From contig CM042545.1 in NCBI GenBank assembly GCA_023630585.1, positions 2,108,915 to 2,172,914 of the forward strand: a stretch of 64,000 nucleotides of DNA, read 5' to 3'. Origin of the DNA: Cranoglanis bouderius (taxonomy: Eukaryota > Chordata > Actinopteri > Siluriformes > Cranoglanididae). This document shows positions 9,468 through 20,824 of this stretch, in pieces. Numbering within the stretch: the first letter of the stretch is position 1; the number at the start of each line of letters is the position of its first letter. The notes beneath the pieces are model-generated. The model made no database searches. It was not told where the DNA came from and worked only from the letters and a program-made list of their open reading frames with translations. Position numbers and translations under genes: made by a program.

Positions 9468-10898
9468 CATCAGTTTTTATGATGGCAATTTGCATATACT
9501 CCAGAATGTTATGAAGAGTGATCAGATGAATTGCAATTAATTTCAAAGTCCCTCTTTGCCATGAAAATGAACTTAATCCCAAAAAAACATGTCCACTGCA
9601 TTTCAGCCCTTCCACAAAAGGACCAGCTGACATCATGTCAGTGATTCTCTCGTTAACACAGGTGAGAGTGTTAACGAGGACAAGGCTGGAGATCACTCTG
9701 TCATGCTGATTGAGTTAGAATAACAGACTGGAAGCTTTAAAAGGAGGGTGGTGCTTGAAATTATTGTTCTTCCTCTGTTAACTATGGTTACCTGCAAGGA
9801 AACACGTGCAGCCATCATTGCTTTGCACAAAAAGGGATTCACAGGCAAGGATATTGCTGCTAGTAAGATTGCACCTAAATCAAACATTTATCGGATCATC
9901 AAGACCTTCAAGGAGAGAGGTTCAACTGTTGTGAAGAAGGCTTCAGGGCGCCCAAGAAAGTCCAGCAAGCGCCAGGACCGTCTCCTAAAGTTGATTCAGC
10001 TGCGGGATCGGGGCACCACCAGTGCAGAGCTTGCTCAGGAATGGCAGCAGGCAGGTGTGAGTGCGTCTGCACGCACAGTAAGGAGAAGACTTTTGGAGGA
10101 TGGCCTGGTGTCAAGAAGGGCAGCAAAGAAGCCACTTCTCTCCAGGAAAAACATCAGGGACAGACTGCTATTCTGCAAAAAGTACAGGGATTGGACTGCT
10201 GAGGACTGGGGTAATGTCATTTTCTCTGATGAATCCCCTTTCCGATTGTTTGGGGCATCTGGAAAAAAGCTTGTCCAGAGAAGAAAAGGTGAGCGCTACC
10301 ATCAGTCCTGTGTCATGCCAACAGTAAAGCATCCTGAGACCACTCATGTGTGGGGTTGCTTCTCAGCCAAGGGAGTGGGCTCACTCACAATTTTGCCTAA
10401 GAACACAGCCATGAATAAAGAATGGTACAAAAACATCCTCAGAGAGCAACTTCTCCCAAGCATCCAAGAACAGTTTGGTGACGAACAATGCCTTTTCCAG
10501 CATGATGGGGCACCTTTCCACAAAGCAAAAGTGATAACGAAGTGGCTCGGGGAACAAAACATCGACATTTTGGGTCCATGGCCAGGAAACTCCCCAGACC
10601 TTAATCCCATTGAGAATTTGTGGTCAATCCTCAAGAGGCGGGTGGACAAACAAAAACCCACAAACTCTGACAAACTCCAAGCATTGATTATGCAAGAATG
10701 GGCTGCCATCAGTCAGGATGTGGCCCAGAAGTTGATTGACAGCATGCCAGGGCGAATTGCAGAGGTCTTGAAAATGCTTGTGATTATACTTCAGTAACAG
10801 TTAGTAACATCTGACAAAAAGATCTAAAAACACTGAAGCAGTAGACTTTGTGAAAATTAATATTTGTGTCATTCTCAAATCTTTTGGCCACGGCTGTA
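9468..10898 (+). mobile_element. Tc1/mariner DD35E element with intact transposase, left end missing
   Basis: The right inverted repeat (10800-10898, ending cttttggccacggctgta) is present and recurs in inverted orientation at 63880-64000. The left part holds family-typical leader sequence (gatggcaatttgcatatact onwards) but the expected outer repeat (cagccgtggccaaaag) is absent to the left of about 9468. The element carries one intact transposase. Without its left terminal repeat this copy should not move itself, although its product could act on other copies. Confidence 0.8.
9784..10797 (+). CDS. Tc1/mariner transposase, intact, DD35E
   Basis: A 337-residue frame without stops. I choose the ATG at 9784 (MVTCKETRAAI) over the in-frame one at 9748, because the shorter start matches the usual N-terminus and length of this family (about 340 residues). 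Helix-turn-helix regions cover roughly residues 5-45 and 65-110, with an AT-hook-like SGRPRKSS at 54-61. The DDE core shows D149 (NVIFSDES), D241 (FQHDGAPFHK) and E277 (SPDLNPIENLW). There are 35 residues between the second Asp and the Glu, against 34 in most Tc1 elements, including family A in this window. This spacing fits the DD35E ('Traveler') group described in vertebrates. It lies in intron 4 of the myosin gene, antisense to it. Catalytic residues look complete. Confidence 0.88.
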   Translation: MVTCKETRAAIIALHKKGFTGKDIAASKIAPKSNIYRIIKTFKERGSTVVKKASGRPRKSSKRQDRLLKLIQLRDRGTTSAELAQEWQQAGVSASARTVRRRLLEDGLVSRRAAKKPLLSRKNIRDRLLFCKKYRDWTAEDWGNVIFSDESPFRLFGASGKKLVQRRKGERYHQSCVMPTVKHPETTHVWGCFSAKGVGSLTILPKNTAMNKEWYKNILREQLLPSIQEQFGDEQCLFQHDGAPFHKAKVITKWLGEQNIDILGPWPGNSPDLNPIENLWSILKRRVDKQKPTNSDKLQALIMQEWAAISQDVAQKLIDSMPGRIAEVLKMLVIILQ

Positions 10899-10899
10899 C

Positions 10900-10989
10900 A
10901 ATATGTACATACTGTGTAAATCATCGAAAATCAATTAGGTCAATTTCAATTCCTACAAAAGGTGAAGGCCTGGGGGTGTGAATACTTAT

Positions 10990-10992
<3 letters not shown>
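10900..10992. mobile_element. Older Tc1-like remnant, right of the DD35E element
   Basis: The 3'-end-like sequence ggcctgggggtgtgaatact follows directly after the right terminal repeat of the DD35E element. It pairs with the remnant at 9390-9467. Confidence 0.4.

Positions 10993-11024
<32 letters not shown>
10993..11024. repeat. (AC)16 microsatellite
   Basis: Pure AC run at the right border of the Tc1 remnant. Confidence 0.93.
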
Positions 11025-11027
<3 letters not shown>

Positions 11028-11189
11028 AGGAGGCAGGCAGTTTAAACTGCTGGGTAATGAGAAGCCTAATTTATAAAACAGCACGGCGCTAAACACACCA
11101 CACACACTTCCCTGGTGGCATAAATACATGCACACAAACTGACACGTTAACAGTTTCATAATAAGGTGCATGTGTGCATGTTCTGTATG

Positions 11190-11190
<1 letters not shown>

Positions 11191-11221
<31 letters not shown>
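11191..11221. repeat. (TG)15 microsatellite at the exon 4 donor
   Basis: Transcribed as (CA)n and begins about 13 nt after the exon 4 donor. Confidence 0.95.
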
Positions 11222-11222
<1 letters not shown>

Positions 11223-11232
11223 CTCACTGTAC

Positions 11233-11420
11233 CTAATGAGCACACACTGATTGTTGTTGCGTTTCCAGAGCGAGCGGTAGCACTCATTGGCGATGGCGTA
11301 GATGTGAGGCGGGATTTCCCCCAGGTGATGCCGACTGTAGCTCTCCACCGCCGAAACATCGTAGAGCTCCGGCAACCGCTGGTACGGGTTCACTGCTGCT
11401 AATATAGACCCGATATACGT
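11233..11420 (-). CDS. myo10: Myosin-X coding exon 4
   Basis: Sixty-two codons plus two bases (residues 94-155 and part of a split serine). It reads TYIGSILAAVNPYQRL, then HLGEIPPHIYAIANECYRS and NNNQCVLI. The VNPYQ and PPHIYAIAN blocks are hallmarks of the myosin motor just ahead of the P-loop. Borders are cttcgtag|ACGTAT and CTCATTAG|gtacag. The acceptor has an ordinary pyrimidine-rich tract. A (CA)n run starts about 13 nt after the donor. Confidence 0.92.
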
Positions 11421-11668
11421 CTACGAAGAGAAGGAGACAAAGAGTGGATGAATTGAGAGAAATAACAATATTATATCATTTCAAATTGGTCAGTGTTTGT
11501 GTGCCAGACAACAGGGCACACTGCCCTACTTTACATCTAATATGCAAATACATATGGATGACTGTTGAGACTTGATTTAAATAGCAAATATGTGGATTTA
11601 AATTAGTAAGAAATTTAAATGCTCAACCATCCCGTCCAATACATACCGAGGCTATGACTTCCCAGACA

Positions 11669-11710
<42 letters not shown>

Positions 11711-12250
11711 CTATTAACAGAACTTGCATGAAAAAACTCAGTTGTACGGAAAATGGTTTTGTGTTTATTCTGCAGAAAAGAAAACACAGACCTCCCACAT
11801 CAACGCACCACTAAAGTGCATTTAAAAAAATCACGCCGTAGTCTGCTGTGAGCTCCCAGTTGCTGGCAGACCGAGTGTTCTGCTAGAATATATGCTGCAC
11901 TTCAGCAACTTTTGGACACCAAAATGGACACTTCCCCGTGTTGACTTTTCTCTGTGTATTTAGCTGGTAGCTAACATTAGCAAGCGAGTGTGAGTCACCT
12001 CGTGTCGTGTGAACAGGAAAATATGTATAAGATTAGGAATCATTTAAAGAGGCAAAAATCTAATATGTTAATTCAAATTTTAATTTGGTACAATGTAGTA
12101 GTTTTCAAGGCTTTAATAAGCCGCAGTGTCTACATACTAGAGCTGAACACAAAGACAAAGGGAAACCTAAAGAAAGCAGCAGCAGTTTTTGGTAACCAAT
12201 CAACCAGAAAACACACACTCTAGCACGTACAATGCACACACACACTGCAC
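11421..12250. other. Intron 3, first part, no gene
   Basis: Nothing gene-like. An (AC)n run lies at 11671-11707. The rest is unique-looking AT-rich sequence. Confidence 0.6.
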
Positions 12251-12261
12251 AAACTAATTGC

Positions 12262-12294
12262 TGTGTGTGTGTGTGTGTGTGTGTGTGTGAGTGA

Positions 12295-12345
<51 letters not shown>

Positions 12346-12434
12346 CGAACGAACTGTAAGTTGTAATATGAGCAGCTACAGCTCCAAACTAAACGCAAGC
12401 AGAGCTATTTCCTGCTGTTTCTCACACACATAGA

Positions 12435-12477
<43 letters not shown>

Positions 12478-12610
12478 TTAAATAAAGAAATAAAGTTTCT
12501 CATGAATTCAGTATTCCAACTGTGTGTTTGTTTGATGTGGTTAAAAGAGCGGGTAGCTAGCCTACCATGCTGTCCCGACGACAGGGGAAAAAAGAGTACA
12601 GCTGTTTATA

Positions 12611-12655
<45 letters not shown>
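12262..12655. repeat. Cluster of TG and GA microsatellites
   Basis: (TG)14 at 12262-12289, (GA)20 at 12301-12340 followed by three ACGA units, (GA)18 at 12439-12475 and (AG)21 at 12614-12655. In the myosin transcript the GA runs become polypyrimidine (CU)n tracts. Confidence 0.93.
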
Positions 12656-12658
<3 letters not shown>

Positions 12659-12898
12659 GAAAGACAGAGACAGAGAGAGTCCTTTGTGTGTTAAACGCTG
12701 TGGAATTTGATCTGACTGAGGGAGACATTCCACAGGACTTTGCTTCAGGAGACAGCCATTTTTAAAATGCATACATAAACACAGACACGTATGGATGCTT
12801 AAACAGTTTAAAATGCAAACGTTACAATGCATGAACATGCATGCGATGTAAAAAAAAGAAATAAAGGAAAAAGAAAAAGAAAGAAAAGAACATATAAC

Positions 12899-12901
<3 letters not shown>

Positions 12902-12972
<71 letters not shown>
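12902..12972. repeat. (CA)35 microsatellite
   Basis: Pure CA run preceded by a purine-rich AAAG/GAAA stretch (12850-12893). Confidence 0.95.
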
Positions 12973-12973
<1 letters not shown>

Positions 12974-14767
12974 CACATATGTCTCTCATGTCATGTTTGT
13001 CCAAATGCGAGCTCTATTCAGGATTAATCAGTTCCCATCTGCCACCAATTATCCCACCAGCTCACAGTCTATCAGGCTGTCTTGTCTACCAGCAGACACT
13101 AGGACTGTTCTTATCAGTGGTTAAAAATATTCCCTAGATATACACATCGCACTTCAGAATTATTGACACCATTCATATAAATGAGCAGAATTTGAACACA
13201 TGCAGTAAGTTATCTATCTAAAGACCTGGTGCATTATTTATAGCACATGCTAAATTTGTTCTTAAAAAAAAAACAAAAAAACACCTCATCATTTGTGTAC
13301 AAATAATATATATATATATATAAAAAAGGGTATACAGTTGAATTGGAATTGACCACACTTCAACCAGTTCCTCCACTCTGTCCATCATTTAAATCATTTG
13401 CATATCGGTATTTCCAGCAACAAGCACTGACATAGATACAAATGGCTCAAAAGGCAACAAAGTAGAGAAATTTCAGAGTCTCGGAGTCTGAAGCTGACGT
13501 TCTTTTAACATGTGAAGTGCAGTCAATAAGTGAAATGTACCTGTAGCTAGAAACCACAAGGTAGAGAGCACTTGCACATGTAAGAGTATAGCACAATTAC
13601 GGTGCGTTCTGCTCTCCAGACTACTAGAACGGGTCTATAGGAAGACGATATCAGCTCATGAGCCATTCATCATCGTTTGAAAGATACCTTCTCTCCTCAG
13701 TGCTTGATTCGCTAGGTCCATTATGTATCTTTTATTAAAATGTCTGGGTCTCGTACAACCTAACTTGTCCTTAATAACAACAAATTGACTATGTTTACAT
13801 GCACAGCAATATTCCGATATAAATCGGAATTTGGCAATATTCAAATTAGCACTGAGTCGTGTAAATGCCGCAATCCGATTGCCCGATTCAGAAAATGCCC
13901 GAAAAAGACAATATTCTGATTCCCAGCCCTGGAGTATGCCTGTTTTAATCGGAAATGTGTTGCATGTAAACCCCTTATTCAGAAGATCCACTGAAAGAAG
14001 ATATATATTCGCATGCTAAGTCCGCAAGGAATTGTGGGTGCTAACAAATGCTTAGCTGTAGGCTAGGTATTTAGGAATGGCAACTCAGGCATACTTACAA
14101 CAACCATGTACAGTATACAGGAATATTCTGATGCCTGTACTCATATAAACATCGTATCCGGAATATGGCTGAGACCCGAATATATACGGAATTTGAACGC
14201 AGACATTAGCAGAACGTTGACCTAGATGTTTGCCATTTACACATTTTCAAAAACAACCAAAAAAACGAAAAAGAAAGCCACCTTTATTGAAATTATTTAT
14301 ACATTTTGCACAACCTAAAATGTGATGTTCTGGTAACAGAAGCATCACACCTACTACATAAATAAAGGTCTGTACAGCTCATAGTTCTCCCAAGATCTAA
14401 TTATTTCAGCAAACTGCCACATGCAGTTTCAATTCTTCTCTTTGCATATACCAGCTTTTTAGGAAGATTGGGTCAGGTTGCAGGGTCACATGATACAGTG
14501 TCCCTGGAGCAGATAGGGTTAAGGGCCTTGCTCAAGGGTCCCACAGAGGCAGAGTCATTCTGATGTTTGATGTGAACATTAACTGAAGATCTTGACCTGT
14601 ATCTTACATGATGCTGCTACATGATTGGCTGATTGGATAATTGTATGAATGTACAGGTGTTACTGTTAAAGTGGCCAGTGAGTGTATATGCTTTTGGATT
14701 TCCCATAATTAGGTGTAAATATATGTAGATTAGTTAAACACATTAATCAAATTGGGAGGAAAAAAAT

Positions 14768-14769
<2 letters not shown>
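12973..14769. other. Intron 3 stretch, no gene; possible short DNA elements
   Basis: At 13791-14190 a piece with tgtttacatgcac near the left and gcatgtaaac near 13960, plus repeated aatcggaat motifs, looks like a non-autonomous DNA repeat; its ends are unclear. At 14505-14560 the text gggttaagggccttgctcaa matches the SINE family seen at 58380-58545. Otherwise nothing. Confidence 0.4.

Positions 14770-14859
<90 letters not shown>
14770..14859. repeat. (TA)45 microsatellite
   Basis: About 90 bp of pure TA. Confidence 0.96.
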
Positions 14860-14861
<2 letters not shown>

Positions 14862-16440
14862 CTATGTGGTATCAATGTTAAAAATGTTCCTAAGCTCAAA
14901 ACTTCGTATAAAAGTGTATGATTTTTTGCCCTGTATATTGTAGCGGCAGTGGAGAACCTGTAAAACCAGGTTTCATTAAAATCTTCAGTATGAGGTGTTG
15001 CAGTGTGGTGAAAAACCTCACTCTGCAGACAGGTTCTCAGGCTAATCATTAACTAACAGCAAGCCTGAGTCTCATTACGTCAGTCCTACAGTGATAAGGC
15101 CATTGAGGAATGAAGCCAAAGCAGCACAAAAGAAGCAAAGGCACAACCACAATGGGTAGATTCATGCAACCCAATATGGATGGACACAACACATATCCAT
15201 GCTTTATTGAGAACCTGATTAATAAACGAGATGGTTATGAGGGCGGGGAAGAAAAAACAATGAAGCTTTTTATTTATAATTGTTTCCATTAGAAACAGAT
15301 TTATCATGAAAACTCCACAAACAGACTTACATATAGAGTAAGCTATAATCATCACTTCCGATTCTTGGCCCAGTAACGTACAACAATTATTACTGAATGT
15401 GTTTGCTATATCCCTAAACACATATTGCCCATTCCTGGTACCCTGTCGATAGATTCTGTGATTGATTCTGTGATCATGTTGATAAAATGAGCAGCAGACA
15501 ATAAACCCAATGCCTTTGATTATTGTGTTTTCATGCCCTTTTAGAAGTAGAATGAAAGCTGAAATTGGTTTTACATTTGAACTGCTTTCTCATATGACTG
15601 AATGGTTCTTAACCTAAAATAACACATTGCAACAATTTGTTATTTAAATATTCTTTAGGGTGTCATTATTTTGTGACAGAGTTTTAAGACATTTAACAAA
15701 GAAGTAATGATGGAAATTATTTTATTTTACAAGAAAGGTAAGTAGATCATCTAATAGTTTGACTGAAAATTTAGAATTATTCTGTACATTGTTTAGTTTA
15801 TATAATACGAAGGGTGCCAATATTTCTGAAGTTATAATATGACTGGCCATATCCTGGCCATTGTCATTGTCATTGTCTTGCATCCACTGCCTCTAGTTTA
15901 CATGACAGCCACAGGAGATTGGTTAACGAATATAGTAAATGACAGGTGTCTCTCAGAGTGTGTAATGTATTAGGATGACCAGGTGTCCTTTTATTTCTAT
16001 AAATTTCCTTTTTAAGCCTAAAATATCTCTTAAAAAGGCCCAAGATTTTCTTTAGTTCATTATTCTGTCTGTGTGGACAGACAGCTCATATACACTGTGT
16101 TTGGTCCATGCACTACCTGTAGATGGTTTGATCTTTCATGCAGATGTTGCTAGGAAACATGGAGGAGTTTAATTAAATAAAAGCTTGTCTAGTAGTTTGA
16201 TACAGACGTGTAGGAAATGTGTGCAAAAGGCCCATATTAAAATTGAACACGTTTCAGTGTTATGTAAGTAAAAAACAAACAAACAAACAAACAAAAAAAA
16301 ACCCAACTATTAAAAACATTTTTTTTTTTTTTTATAGTAATACTCTGATAAACATGTTTTGGATGATTTTATTTTAATTAAGAGTAAAACTAATAAGATT
16401 CTAATAAAGTTTGTCAAGTGTTAATCACCCAGCCATATCC
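14860..16440. other. Intron 3 stretch without genes
   Basis: AT-rich sequence with scattered stops in all frames. An (AAAC)n run lies at 16272-16291. No feature I can name. Confidence 0.6.
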
Positions 16441-17149
16441 ACTATGAGTCGAAGGTTTGGGCACACTAGATTAAATATATATTTGTCATTGTCATGAAGA
16501 CGTTTTTAATAAAAAAAAAACTTAAAATTAGAATTAGTTTCTACCTCTAGAATTAGATCTACCTTCCTGAAGGCTTGATCTACCACCTGACCATCTAATC
16601 ATTGCTTTAAGAAGTTCTTGATCAACTAAAACAGGTGTGTTAGATTTCGGTTGGAGATTAAACTTGCAGGAAGGTAGATCTCAAGGAAGAGCGTTGGTGA
16701 CCACTGCGCTAAGACAAATGTAAATAGTGAAGTGAGTGCCCATTTTATTTCTGTAATTTAATTTGTATTTAAAGTAGTTTGTACTTAAAATAACATTTTT
16801 TTCTCCAAACTAATAGATTTCATTTAGAATTTAAGAGAAGCATTGAGGAGCTTGTACAATTATTATTAGTATTATTATTATTATTATTCTTTTTTTTTTA
16901 AAGAAAAGCTGTAAAGCTCCTTATGAAGCTGGTTGACAAAATGGCAAGAGTGTATAAATCTTCATCAGGAATAATGTTAAGAATTTCAATTGTAAAGTAG
17001 TTTTTCTTTGTCACTCAATAATTGTGTTTGTTATTTTATAGTGTCAGTGTCTTCATTCCTAATCTAAAATAGTAGAAAATGAAAACTAATAAGAATGAAG
17101 AAAACCCTTCTAGGAGCAGGTGTGTCCAAACTTTTGACAGGTAGTGTAT
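16441..17149. mobile_element. Non-autonomous element with Tc1-like inverted ends
   Basis: Left end actatgagtcgaaggtttgg is inversely matched by gtccaaacttttgacaggta with gtgta at the right end. The interior has no transposase. A piece at 16530-16715 (gaaggtagatctcaaggaag) looks like a second repeat inserted within it. Confidence 0.6.
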
Positions 17150-17560
17150 AAAAACAAAACGTATCCCACTTCACACTGACTAGATTTGTCTTAATGACCT
17201 TTTATTTGTATTAAAAAAATAATAAAAATTGTAATTTAAAATGTAAATGGAAAAGTCCTATTGACCTCTGACTGTGCTACATGCTACTGCATCATATAAT
17301 ATTTTGTGTAACACAGTACACTTTAAATGCAGGTGAAGACAAAATCAGGCATTTTAAAAAGGGTTGCCCAGCATTGGCAGTGTAAATTATTCATATGGGG
17401 AATACTGCTGCTGTGTAAACCTGCAACACGAGCTGTGTGTTAGCATTTTAGTCCACTGAAAACCTGTTTCCAATGTGGAAACTCTTTACTGGCCAAAGTG
17501 TAACTCCATACTTGCTAAAACATCGTGCTGACCCATAAAACATGCAGTCTCTCTCCATCA

Positions 17561-17598
17561 CACACACACACACACACACACATACACACACACACACA
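17561..17598. repeat. (CA)n microsatellite, interrupted
   Basis: CA run with one TA interruption. Confidence 0.9.
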
Positions 17599-17761
17599 AA
17601 TATAGAAACCACAGTCAAGAAAACCACATTCCATTTTCTCTATTGCATGTACTTTATGCTTCTCTTACATATATATACAGTATATACATAAAACCCACCT
17701 ACTAAAATGTATTTTCCTGTATTACAGATAGAAACTCATTTTCCTTGCTGAAAAATCCACA

Positions 17762-18072
17762 TGGGGACATGGTGGCTTAGTCATTAGCACGTGTGCCTCG
17801 CACCTCTCGGGTCTGGGGTTCGATTCCTGTCTCCGCCCTGTGTGTGTGTGTATGTGGAGTTTGCATGTTCTCCTTGTGCAAGGGTTTCCTGCGGGTACTC
17901 TGGTTTCCTAACCAAGGCCAAAGACATGCGTTATTGGCTGATTGGCATCTCTAAATTGTCTGTGGTGTGTGAGTGTGTGTGATTGTGCCCTACGATGGGT
18001 CGGCGCCCTGTCCAGGGTGTCCCCTGAGTCCATTGGGATAGGCTTCAGGCTCCCAGAAGATGCATGGATAAA
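17762..18072 (+). mobile_element. tRNA-derived SINE, Mermaid-like, near full length
   Basis: The 5' part resembles a tRNA promoter: A-box-like ggtggcttagtcattagcac (17770-17789) and a B box ggttcgattcc (17817-17827). Downstream come gtttgcatgttctccttgtg, gtgccctacgatgggtc and ataggcttcaggctccc, a body shared by four more copies in this window. It is transcribed by RNA polymerase III and mobilised by a partner LINE when active. This family is abundant in catfish and other fish. Confidence 0.8.
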
Positions 18073-18459
18073 TCCACACTGGGTCCAATCATTGCCAATC
18101 ACTACAACTCAGTAATACGGCTAATTAGCAGTAATTGCCTAGACAAAATCCAGTTAATCCTGTGTCTAGACAGGAATGCAAGCATATTAAAGGCTAATGT
18201 AAGAGGCAGCCAGTTCAACTTAAGTTCTATTACAAAAACAGATACTTTTGGTTCTAAAATCTGATTGGCTGAGCTGTGTTTCGAAGCCATTGTAAAATCC
18301 TCGATATATGCACACCTGTGACTGTATCAAAATATTTGAATTCTATATTAATGCACCAGGTTTTAAACTAATAAAACCATTACAATTAAGCCACTAAAGC
18401 CCACAGAATATGCTAATAATTAAAAAAAAAAGTGTTTGTCATGGTTTATGATTACTGGA

Positions 18460-18660
18460 CATGCCCAGTGTCAGTGGGTCACCAGCTTGGTGCAGTTATT
18501 GCAAGCAAGGGATATGCAACCAAATATTAAGTGTTATTTGCTTGTATGTGTTCCTATACTTTTTTTGTTGTTTAACACGTCTAGATGTAAATATCAGGAA
18601 ATGAAAGCTGAAACTCTGATCTATCGATTCATCATTTGATCTGAAATCCAAATGTCTGTA
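18460..18660 (+). mobile_element. Tc1-like 3' fragment (family G)
   Basis: Shares gtgtcagtgggtcacc, gcaagggatatgcaaccaaa and ttaagtgttatttgcttgta-type sequence with the 3' part of the element at 37256-38577. No coding part is left. Confidence 0.65.
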
Positions 18661-19452
18661 TGTTATGTACACACCGGGGCATACTATTCACAACATAGTC
18701 ATTAGTGTAGGATTATACAGTTTGGAGAGTTGCAGAGAATTGCAGGCTACATGTTTGTTAAAATATAAATCAGGCATTGTAGCATGTGGAAAAGCATTTA
18801 TCCTGGTCATATAAATGACCTAATCTTTATTCTCTGAGGACCTGATCGTTTTCAGTTCTCCTGCCATAATCCCACAAGATTTTATTGAATCTTTTAAAAT
18901 AAAGTCTTATTTTCTTTCATGAGAACATGCTGTATAACCACTTTCAGATCTGGGAGTTAAATGACTCAATGAGTCAAAATAAAATACATAATTTATTATT
19001 ATTATTATTTTTTTTATAAAACCTGTAAGCAACTCTGATTGGATAAAAATAAAGCTCAGACTCTGTGAGCAGCAACATTACAAGCATCAACAAATCTTGC
19101 TTCCAGATGGTAAAACCATTTGGGAGCTCACAAGTTGTGCTAATATTACACAGTGCACACCTGATTGGATTGGATTAGTTTTATATACAGTGTATATGCA
19201 AATATATTTCTATTCAGTGGTGTCATTACTGGCTTATCTAAGATTTTAGTCCCAACCAAATCTGTAGTTTATACAAAGATTGCTAATCCCACTGTGTTTG
19301 TACTGCAACATTACAAACATACTGTATGTGTGGAAATCTAACCCTGTCTGAATAGTAATGTACGACTACCGTGTCACATATAAAATATCTAATCTAATAA
19401 ATGTTGTATTTGTATTATACCCCACCACCCCTAAACCTTTGGACCATGAAAT
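18661..19452. other. Intron 3 stretch without genes
   Basis: AT-rich with a TTA run near 18995-19010. Nothing I can name. Confidence 0.6.
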
Positions 19453-19739
19453 ACAGTGGATATAAAAAGCCTACACAGCCCTGTTGAAAAAAAAAAAAAA
19501 TCAGGTTTTGTGATATTTACCTGAGATAAATCCTGTCAGTTTCTCCCCACCTTTAATGTGATATAGCAGCCAATAACCTGGTTGCACAAGTCTGTACACC
19601 CCTTAACTAATACTATGTCAAAGCACCTTTTTCCTAGCACTCAGTCTTTTTGGGTAAAAGTCTACCAAAGATTTTTATTTGGCTATTTTATTTCACTCTT
19701 TCTTGCAAACAGATCTCTTGCTCCAGATCTATCAAACTG

Positions 19740-20216
19740 TGAGGGCATCTCCTGTGCACAGCCGGTCAGTCCACAGGTTTTTGATAGGATTTAGCTCTGA
19801 CTTTGCCATTAAAACGACTTCTTCTTTCCTTTGTTGCCATTCTTATGCTTTGGGTCTTTACTGTGCTGGAAGGTGAAATTTTTCTTCATATTCAGCTGTC
19901 GAAAAGAGGCCTTCAGGTTTTGTGTCGACATAGATTGGTAATTGGAGCGATCCATGATTCCCTTTATCTTGACTAGAGTCCTAGTGAAGATAGCAGAAAA
20001 GCAGCCCCATAGCATGATGCTGCCACCACCATGCTTCACCATGGGTATGGTGTTCTTTGGGTGATAAGCTGTCTTGTTCTTGCACCAAACATATCTTTCA
20101 GAATTATGCCCAGAAAATTCTGCCTTGGTCTCATCAGACCATAACACATTTTGCCACATGTATTGGGGTGATTTAGGTGGGCCTTTTTGTTGTTGAGGGG
20201 GCTTCCATCTAGCCAT
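19740..20216 (-). pseudogene. Tc1-type transposase remnant (family D)
   Basis: The frame reads MARWKPPQQQKGPPKSPQ then NVLWSDETKAEFSG, and shifts after NFTFQHSKDPKHK. The C-terminal block is degraded to LNPIKNLW near 19785. Two of three catalytic positions are changed. Confidence 0.75.
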
Positions 20217-20279
20217 CCTACCCTATAGCCCAGACATGTGACAAGTACAAGTTTGTTGTCACATGCAGGTAGAGACCAA

Positions 20280-20512
20280 TGCTTCCATCCATCCATCCAT
20301 TTTCTATGCCGCTTATCCTTCCTGGGTCGCAGGGAGCCCGGGGCACAGTCGGGGGACACCCTGGATGGGGTGCCAGTCCATCGCAGAGTACAATCACACA
20401 CACATTCACACACTACAGACACTTTTTGAAAATGCCAATCAGCCTACAAGGCATGCAAGCTCCGCACACACATGGCCGCAGTGGGACTTGAACCCTCGAC
20501 CCTGGAGGTGTG
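20280..20512 (-). mobile_element. Mermaid-like SINE inserted in Tc1 family D
   Basis: Minus orientation, with its (GGAT)n tail at the left (tccatccatccatcc) and its head at the right (B box in cgagggttcaagtccca). It is 5' truncated, lacking the A box. Tc1 sequence resumes on both sides, which makes this insertion younger than the Tc1 copy. Confidence 0.8.
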
Positions 20513-20824
20513 AGGATTGGTGGGATTGCATGGGATTGGTTCATTCTGAGCAGTCACATGCCCCATTATAAAAGGGTGTGCACACTTGTACAACCAGATT
20601 ATTGTTTCCTCCCCTAAAACGTTTCTATTTGTTTTGTTTTTTTACTTGAATTTTGTTGGTTGCTGTATCACATTAAAGGTGGAAAAAGGTCTGACATAAT
20701 TTATCTTGGTTTCATGATTTTTTTTTTTTTTTTGCATCACAAAAACCTTCAACTTTAACAGGGGTGTGTAGACTTAATTATTAAAAAAAAAAAAATATAT
20801 ATATATATATATCTCTCCACTGTA

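Larger units (their letters stand above)
19453..20824 (-). mobile_element. Degenerate Tc1-like element (family D) with a SINE inside
   Basis: The left end cagtggatataaaaagccta matches inversely the right end ctccactgta at 20824. The right repeat is expanded by a poly-A/(TA)n run (20783-20810). The minus-strand transposase remnant (19809-20216) keeps the first Asp (NVLWSDETK) and VKHGGGSIMLWGCF. The second Asp site has changed (FQHSKDPKHK) and the Glu site reads NPIKNLW, so it cannot be active. A Mermaid-like SINE interrupts it at 20280-20512. Confidence 0.8.

Noticed and set aside
9748..9783. Upstream in-frame ATG as start of the DD35E transposase
   Set aside because: It adds 12 residues (MVLEIIVLPLLT) unlike the usual N-terminus; the ATG at 9784 gives the expected length.
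17762..17840. Possible tRNA gene because of A- and B-box-like sequences
   Set aside because: No cloverleaf; the sequence continues into a SINE body shared by several copies.
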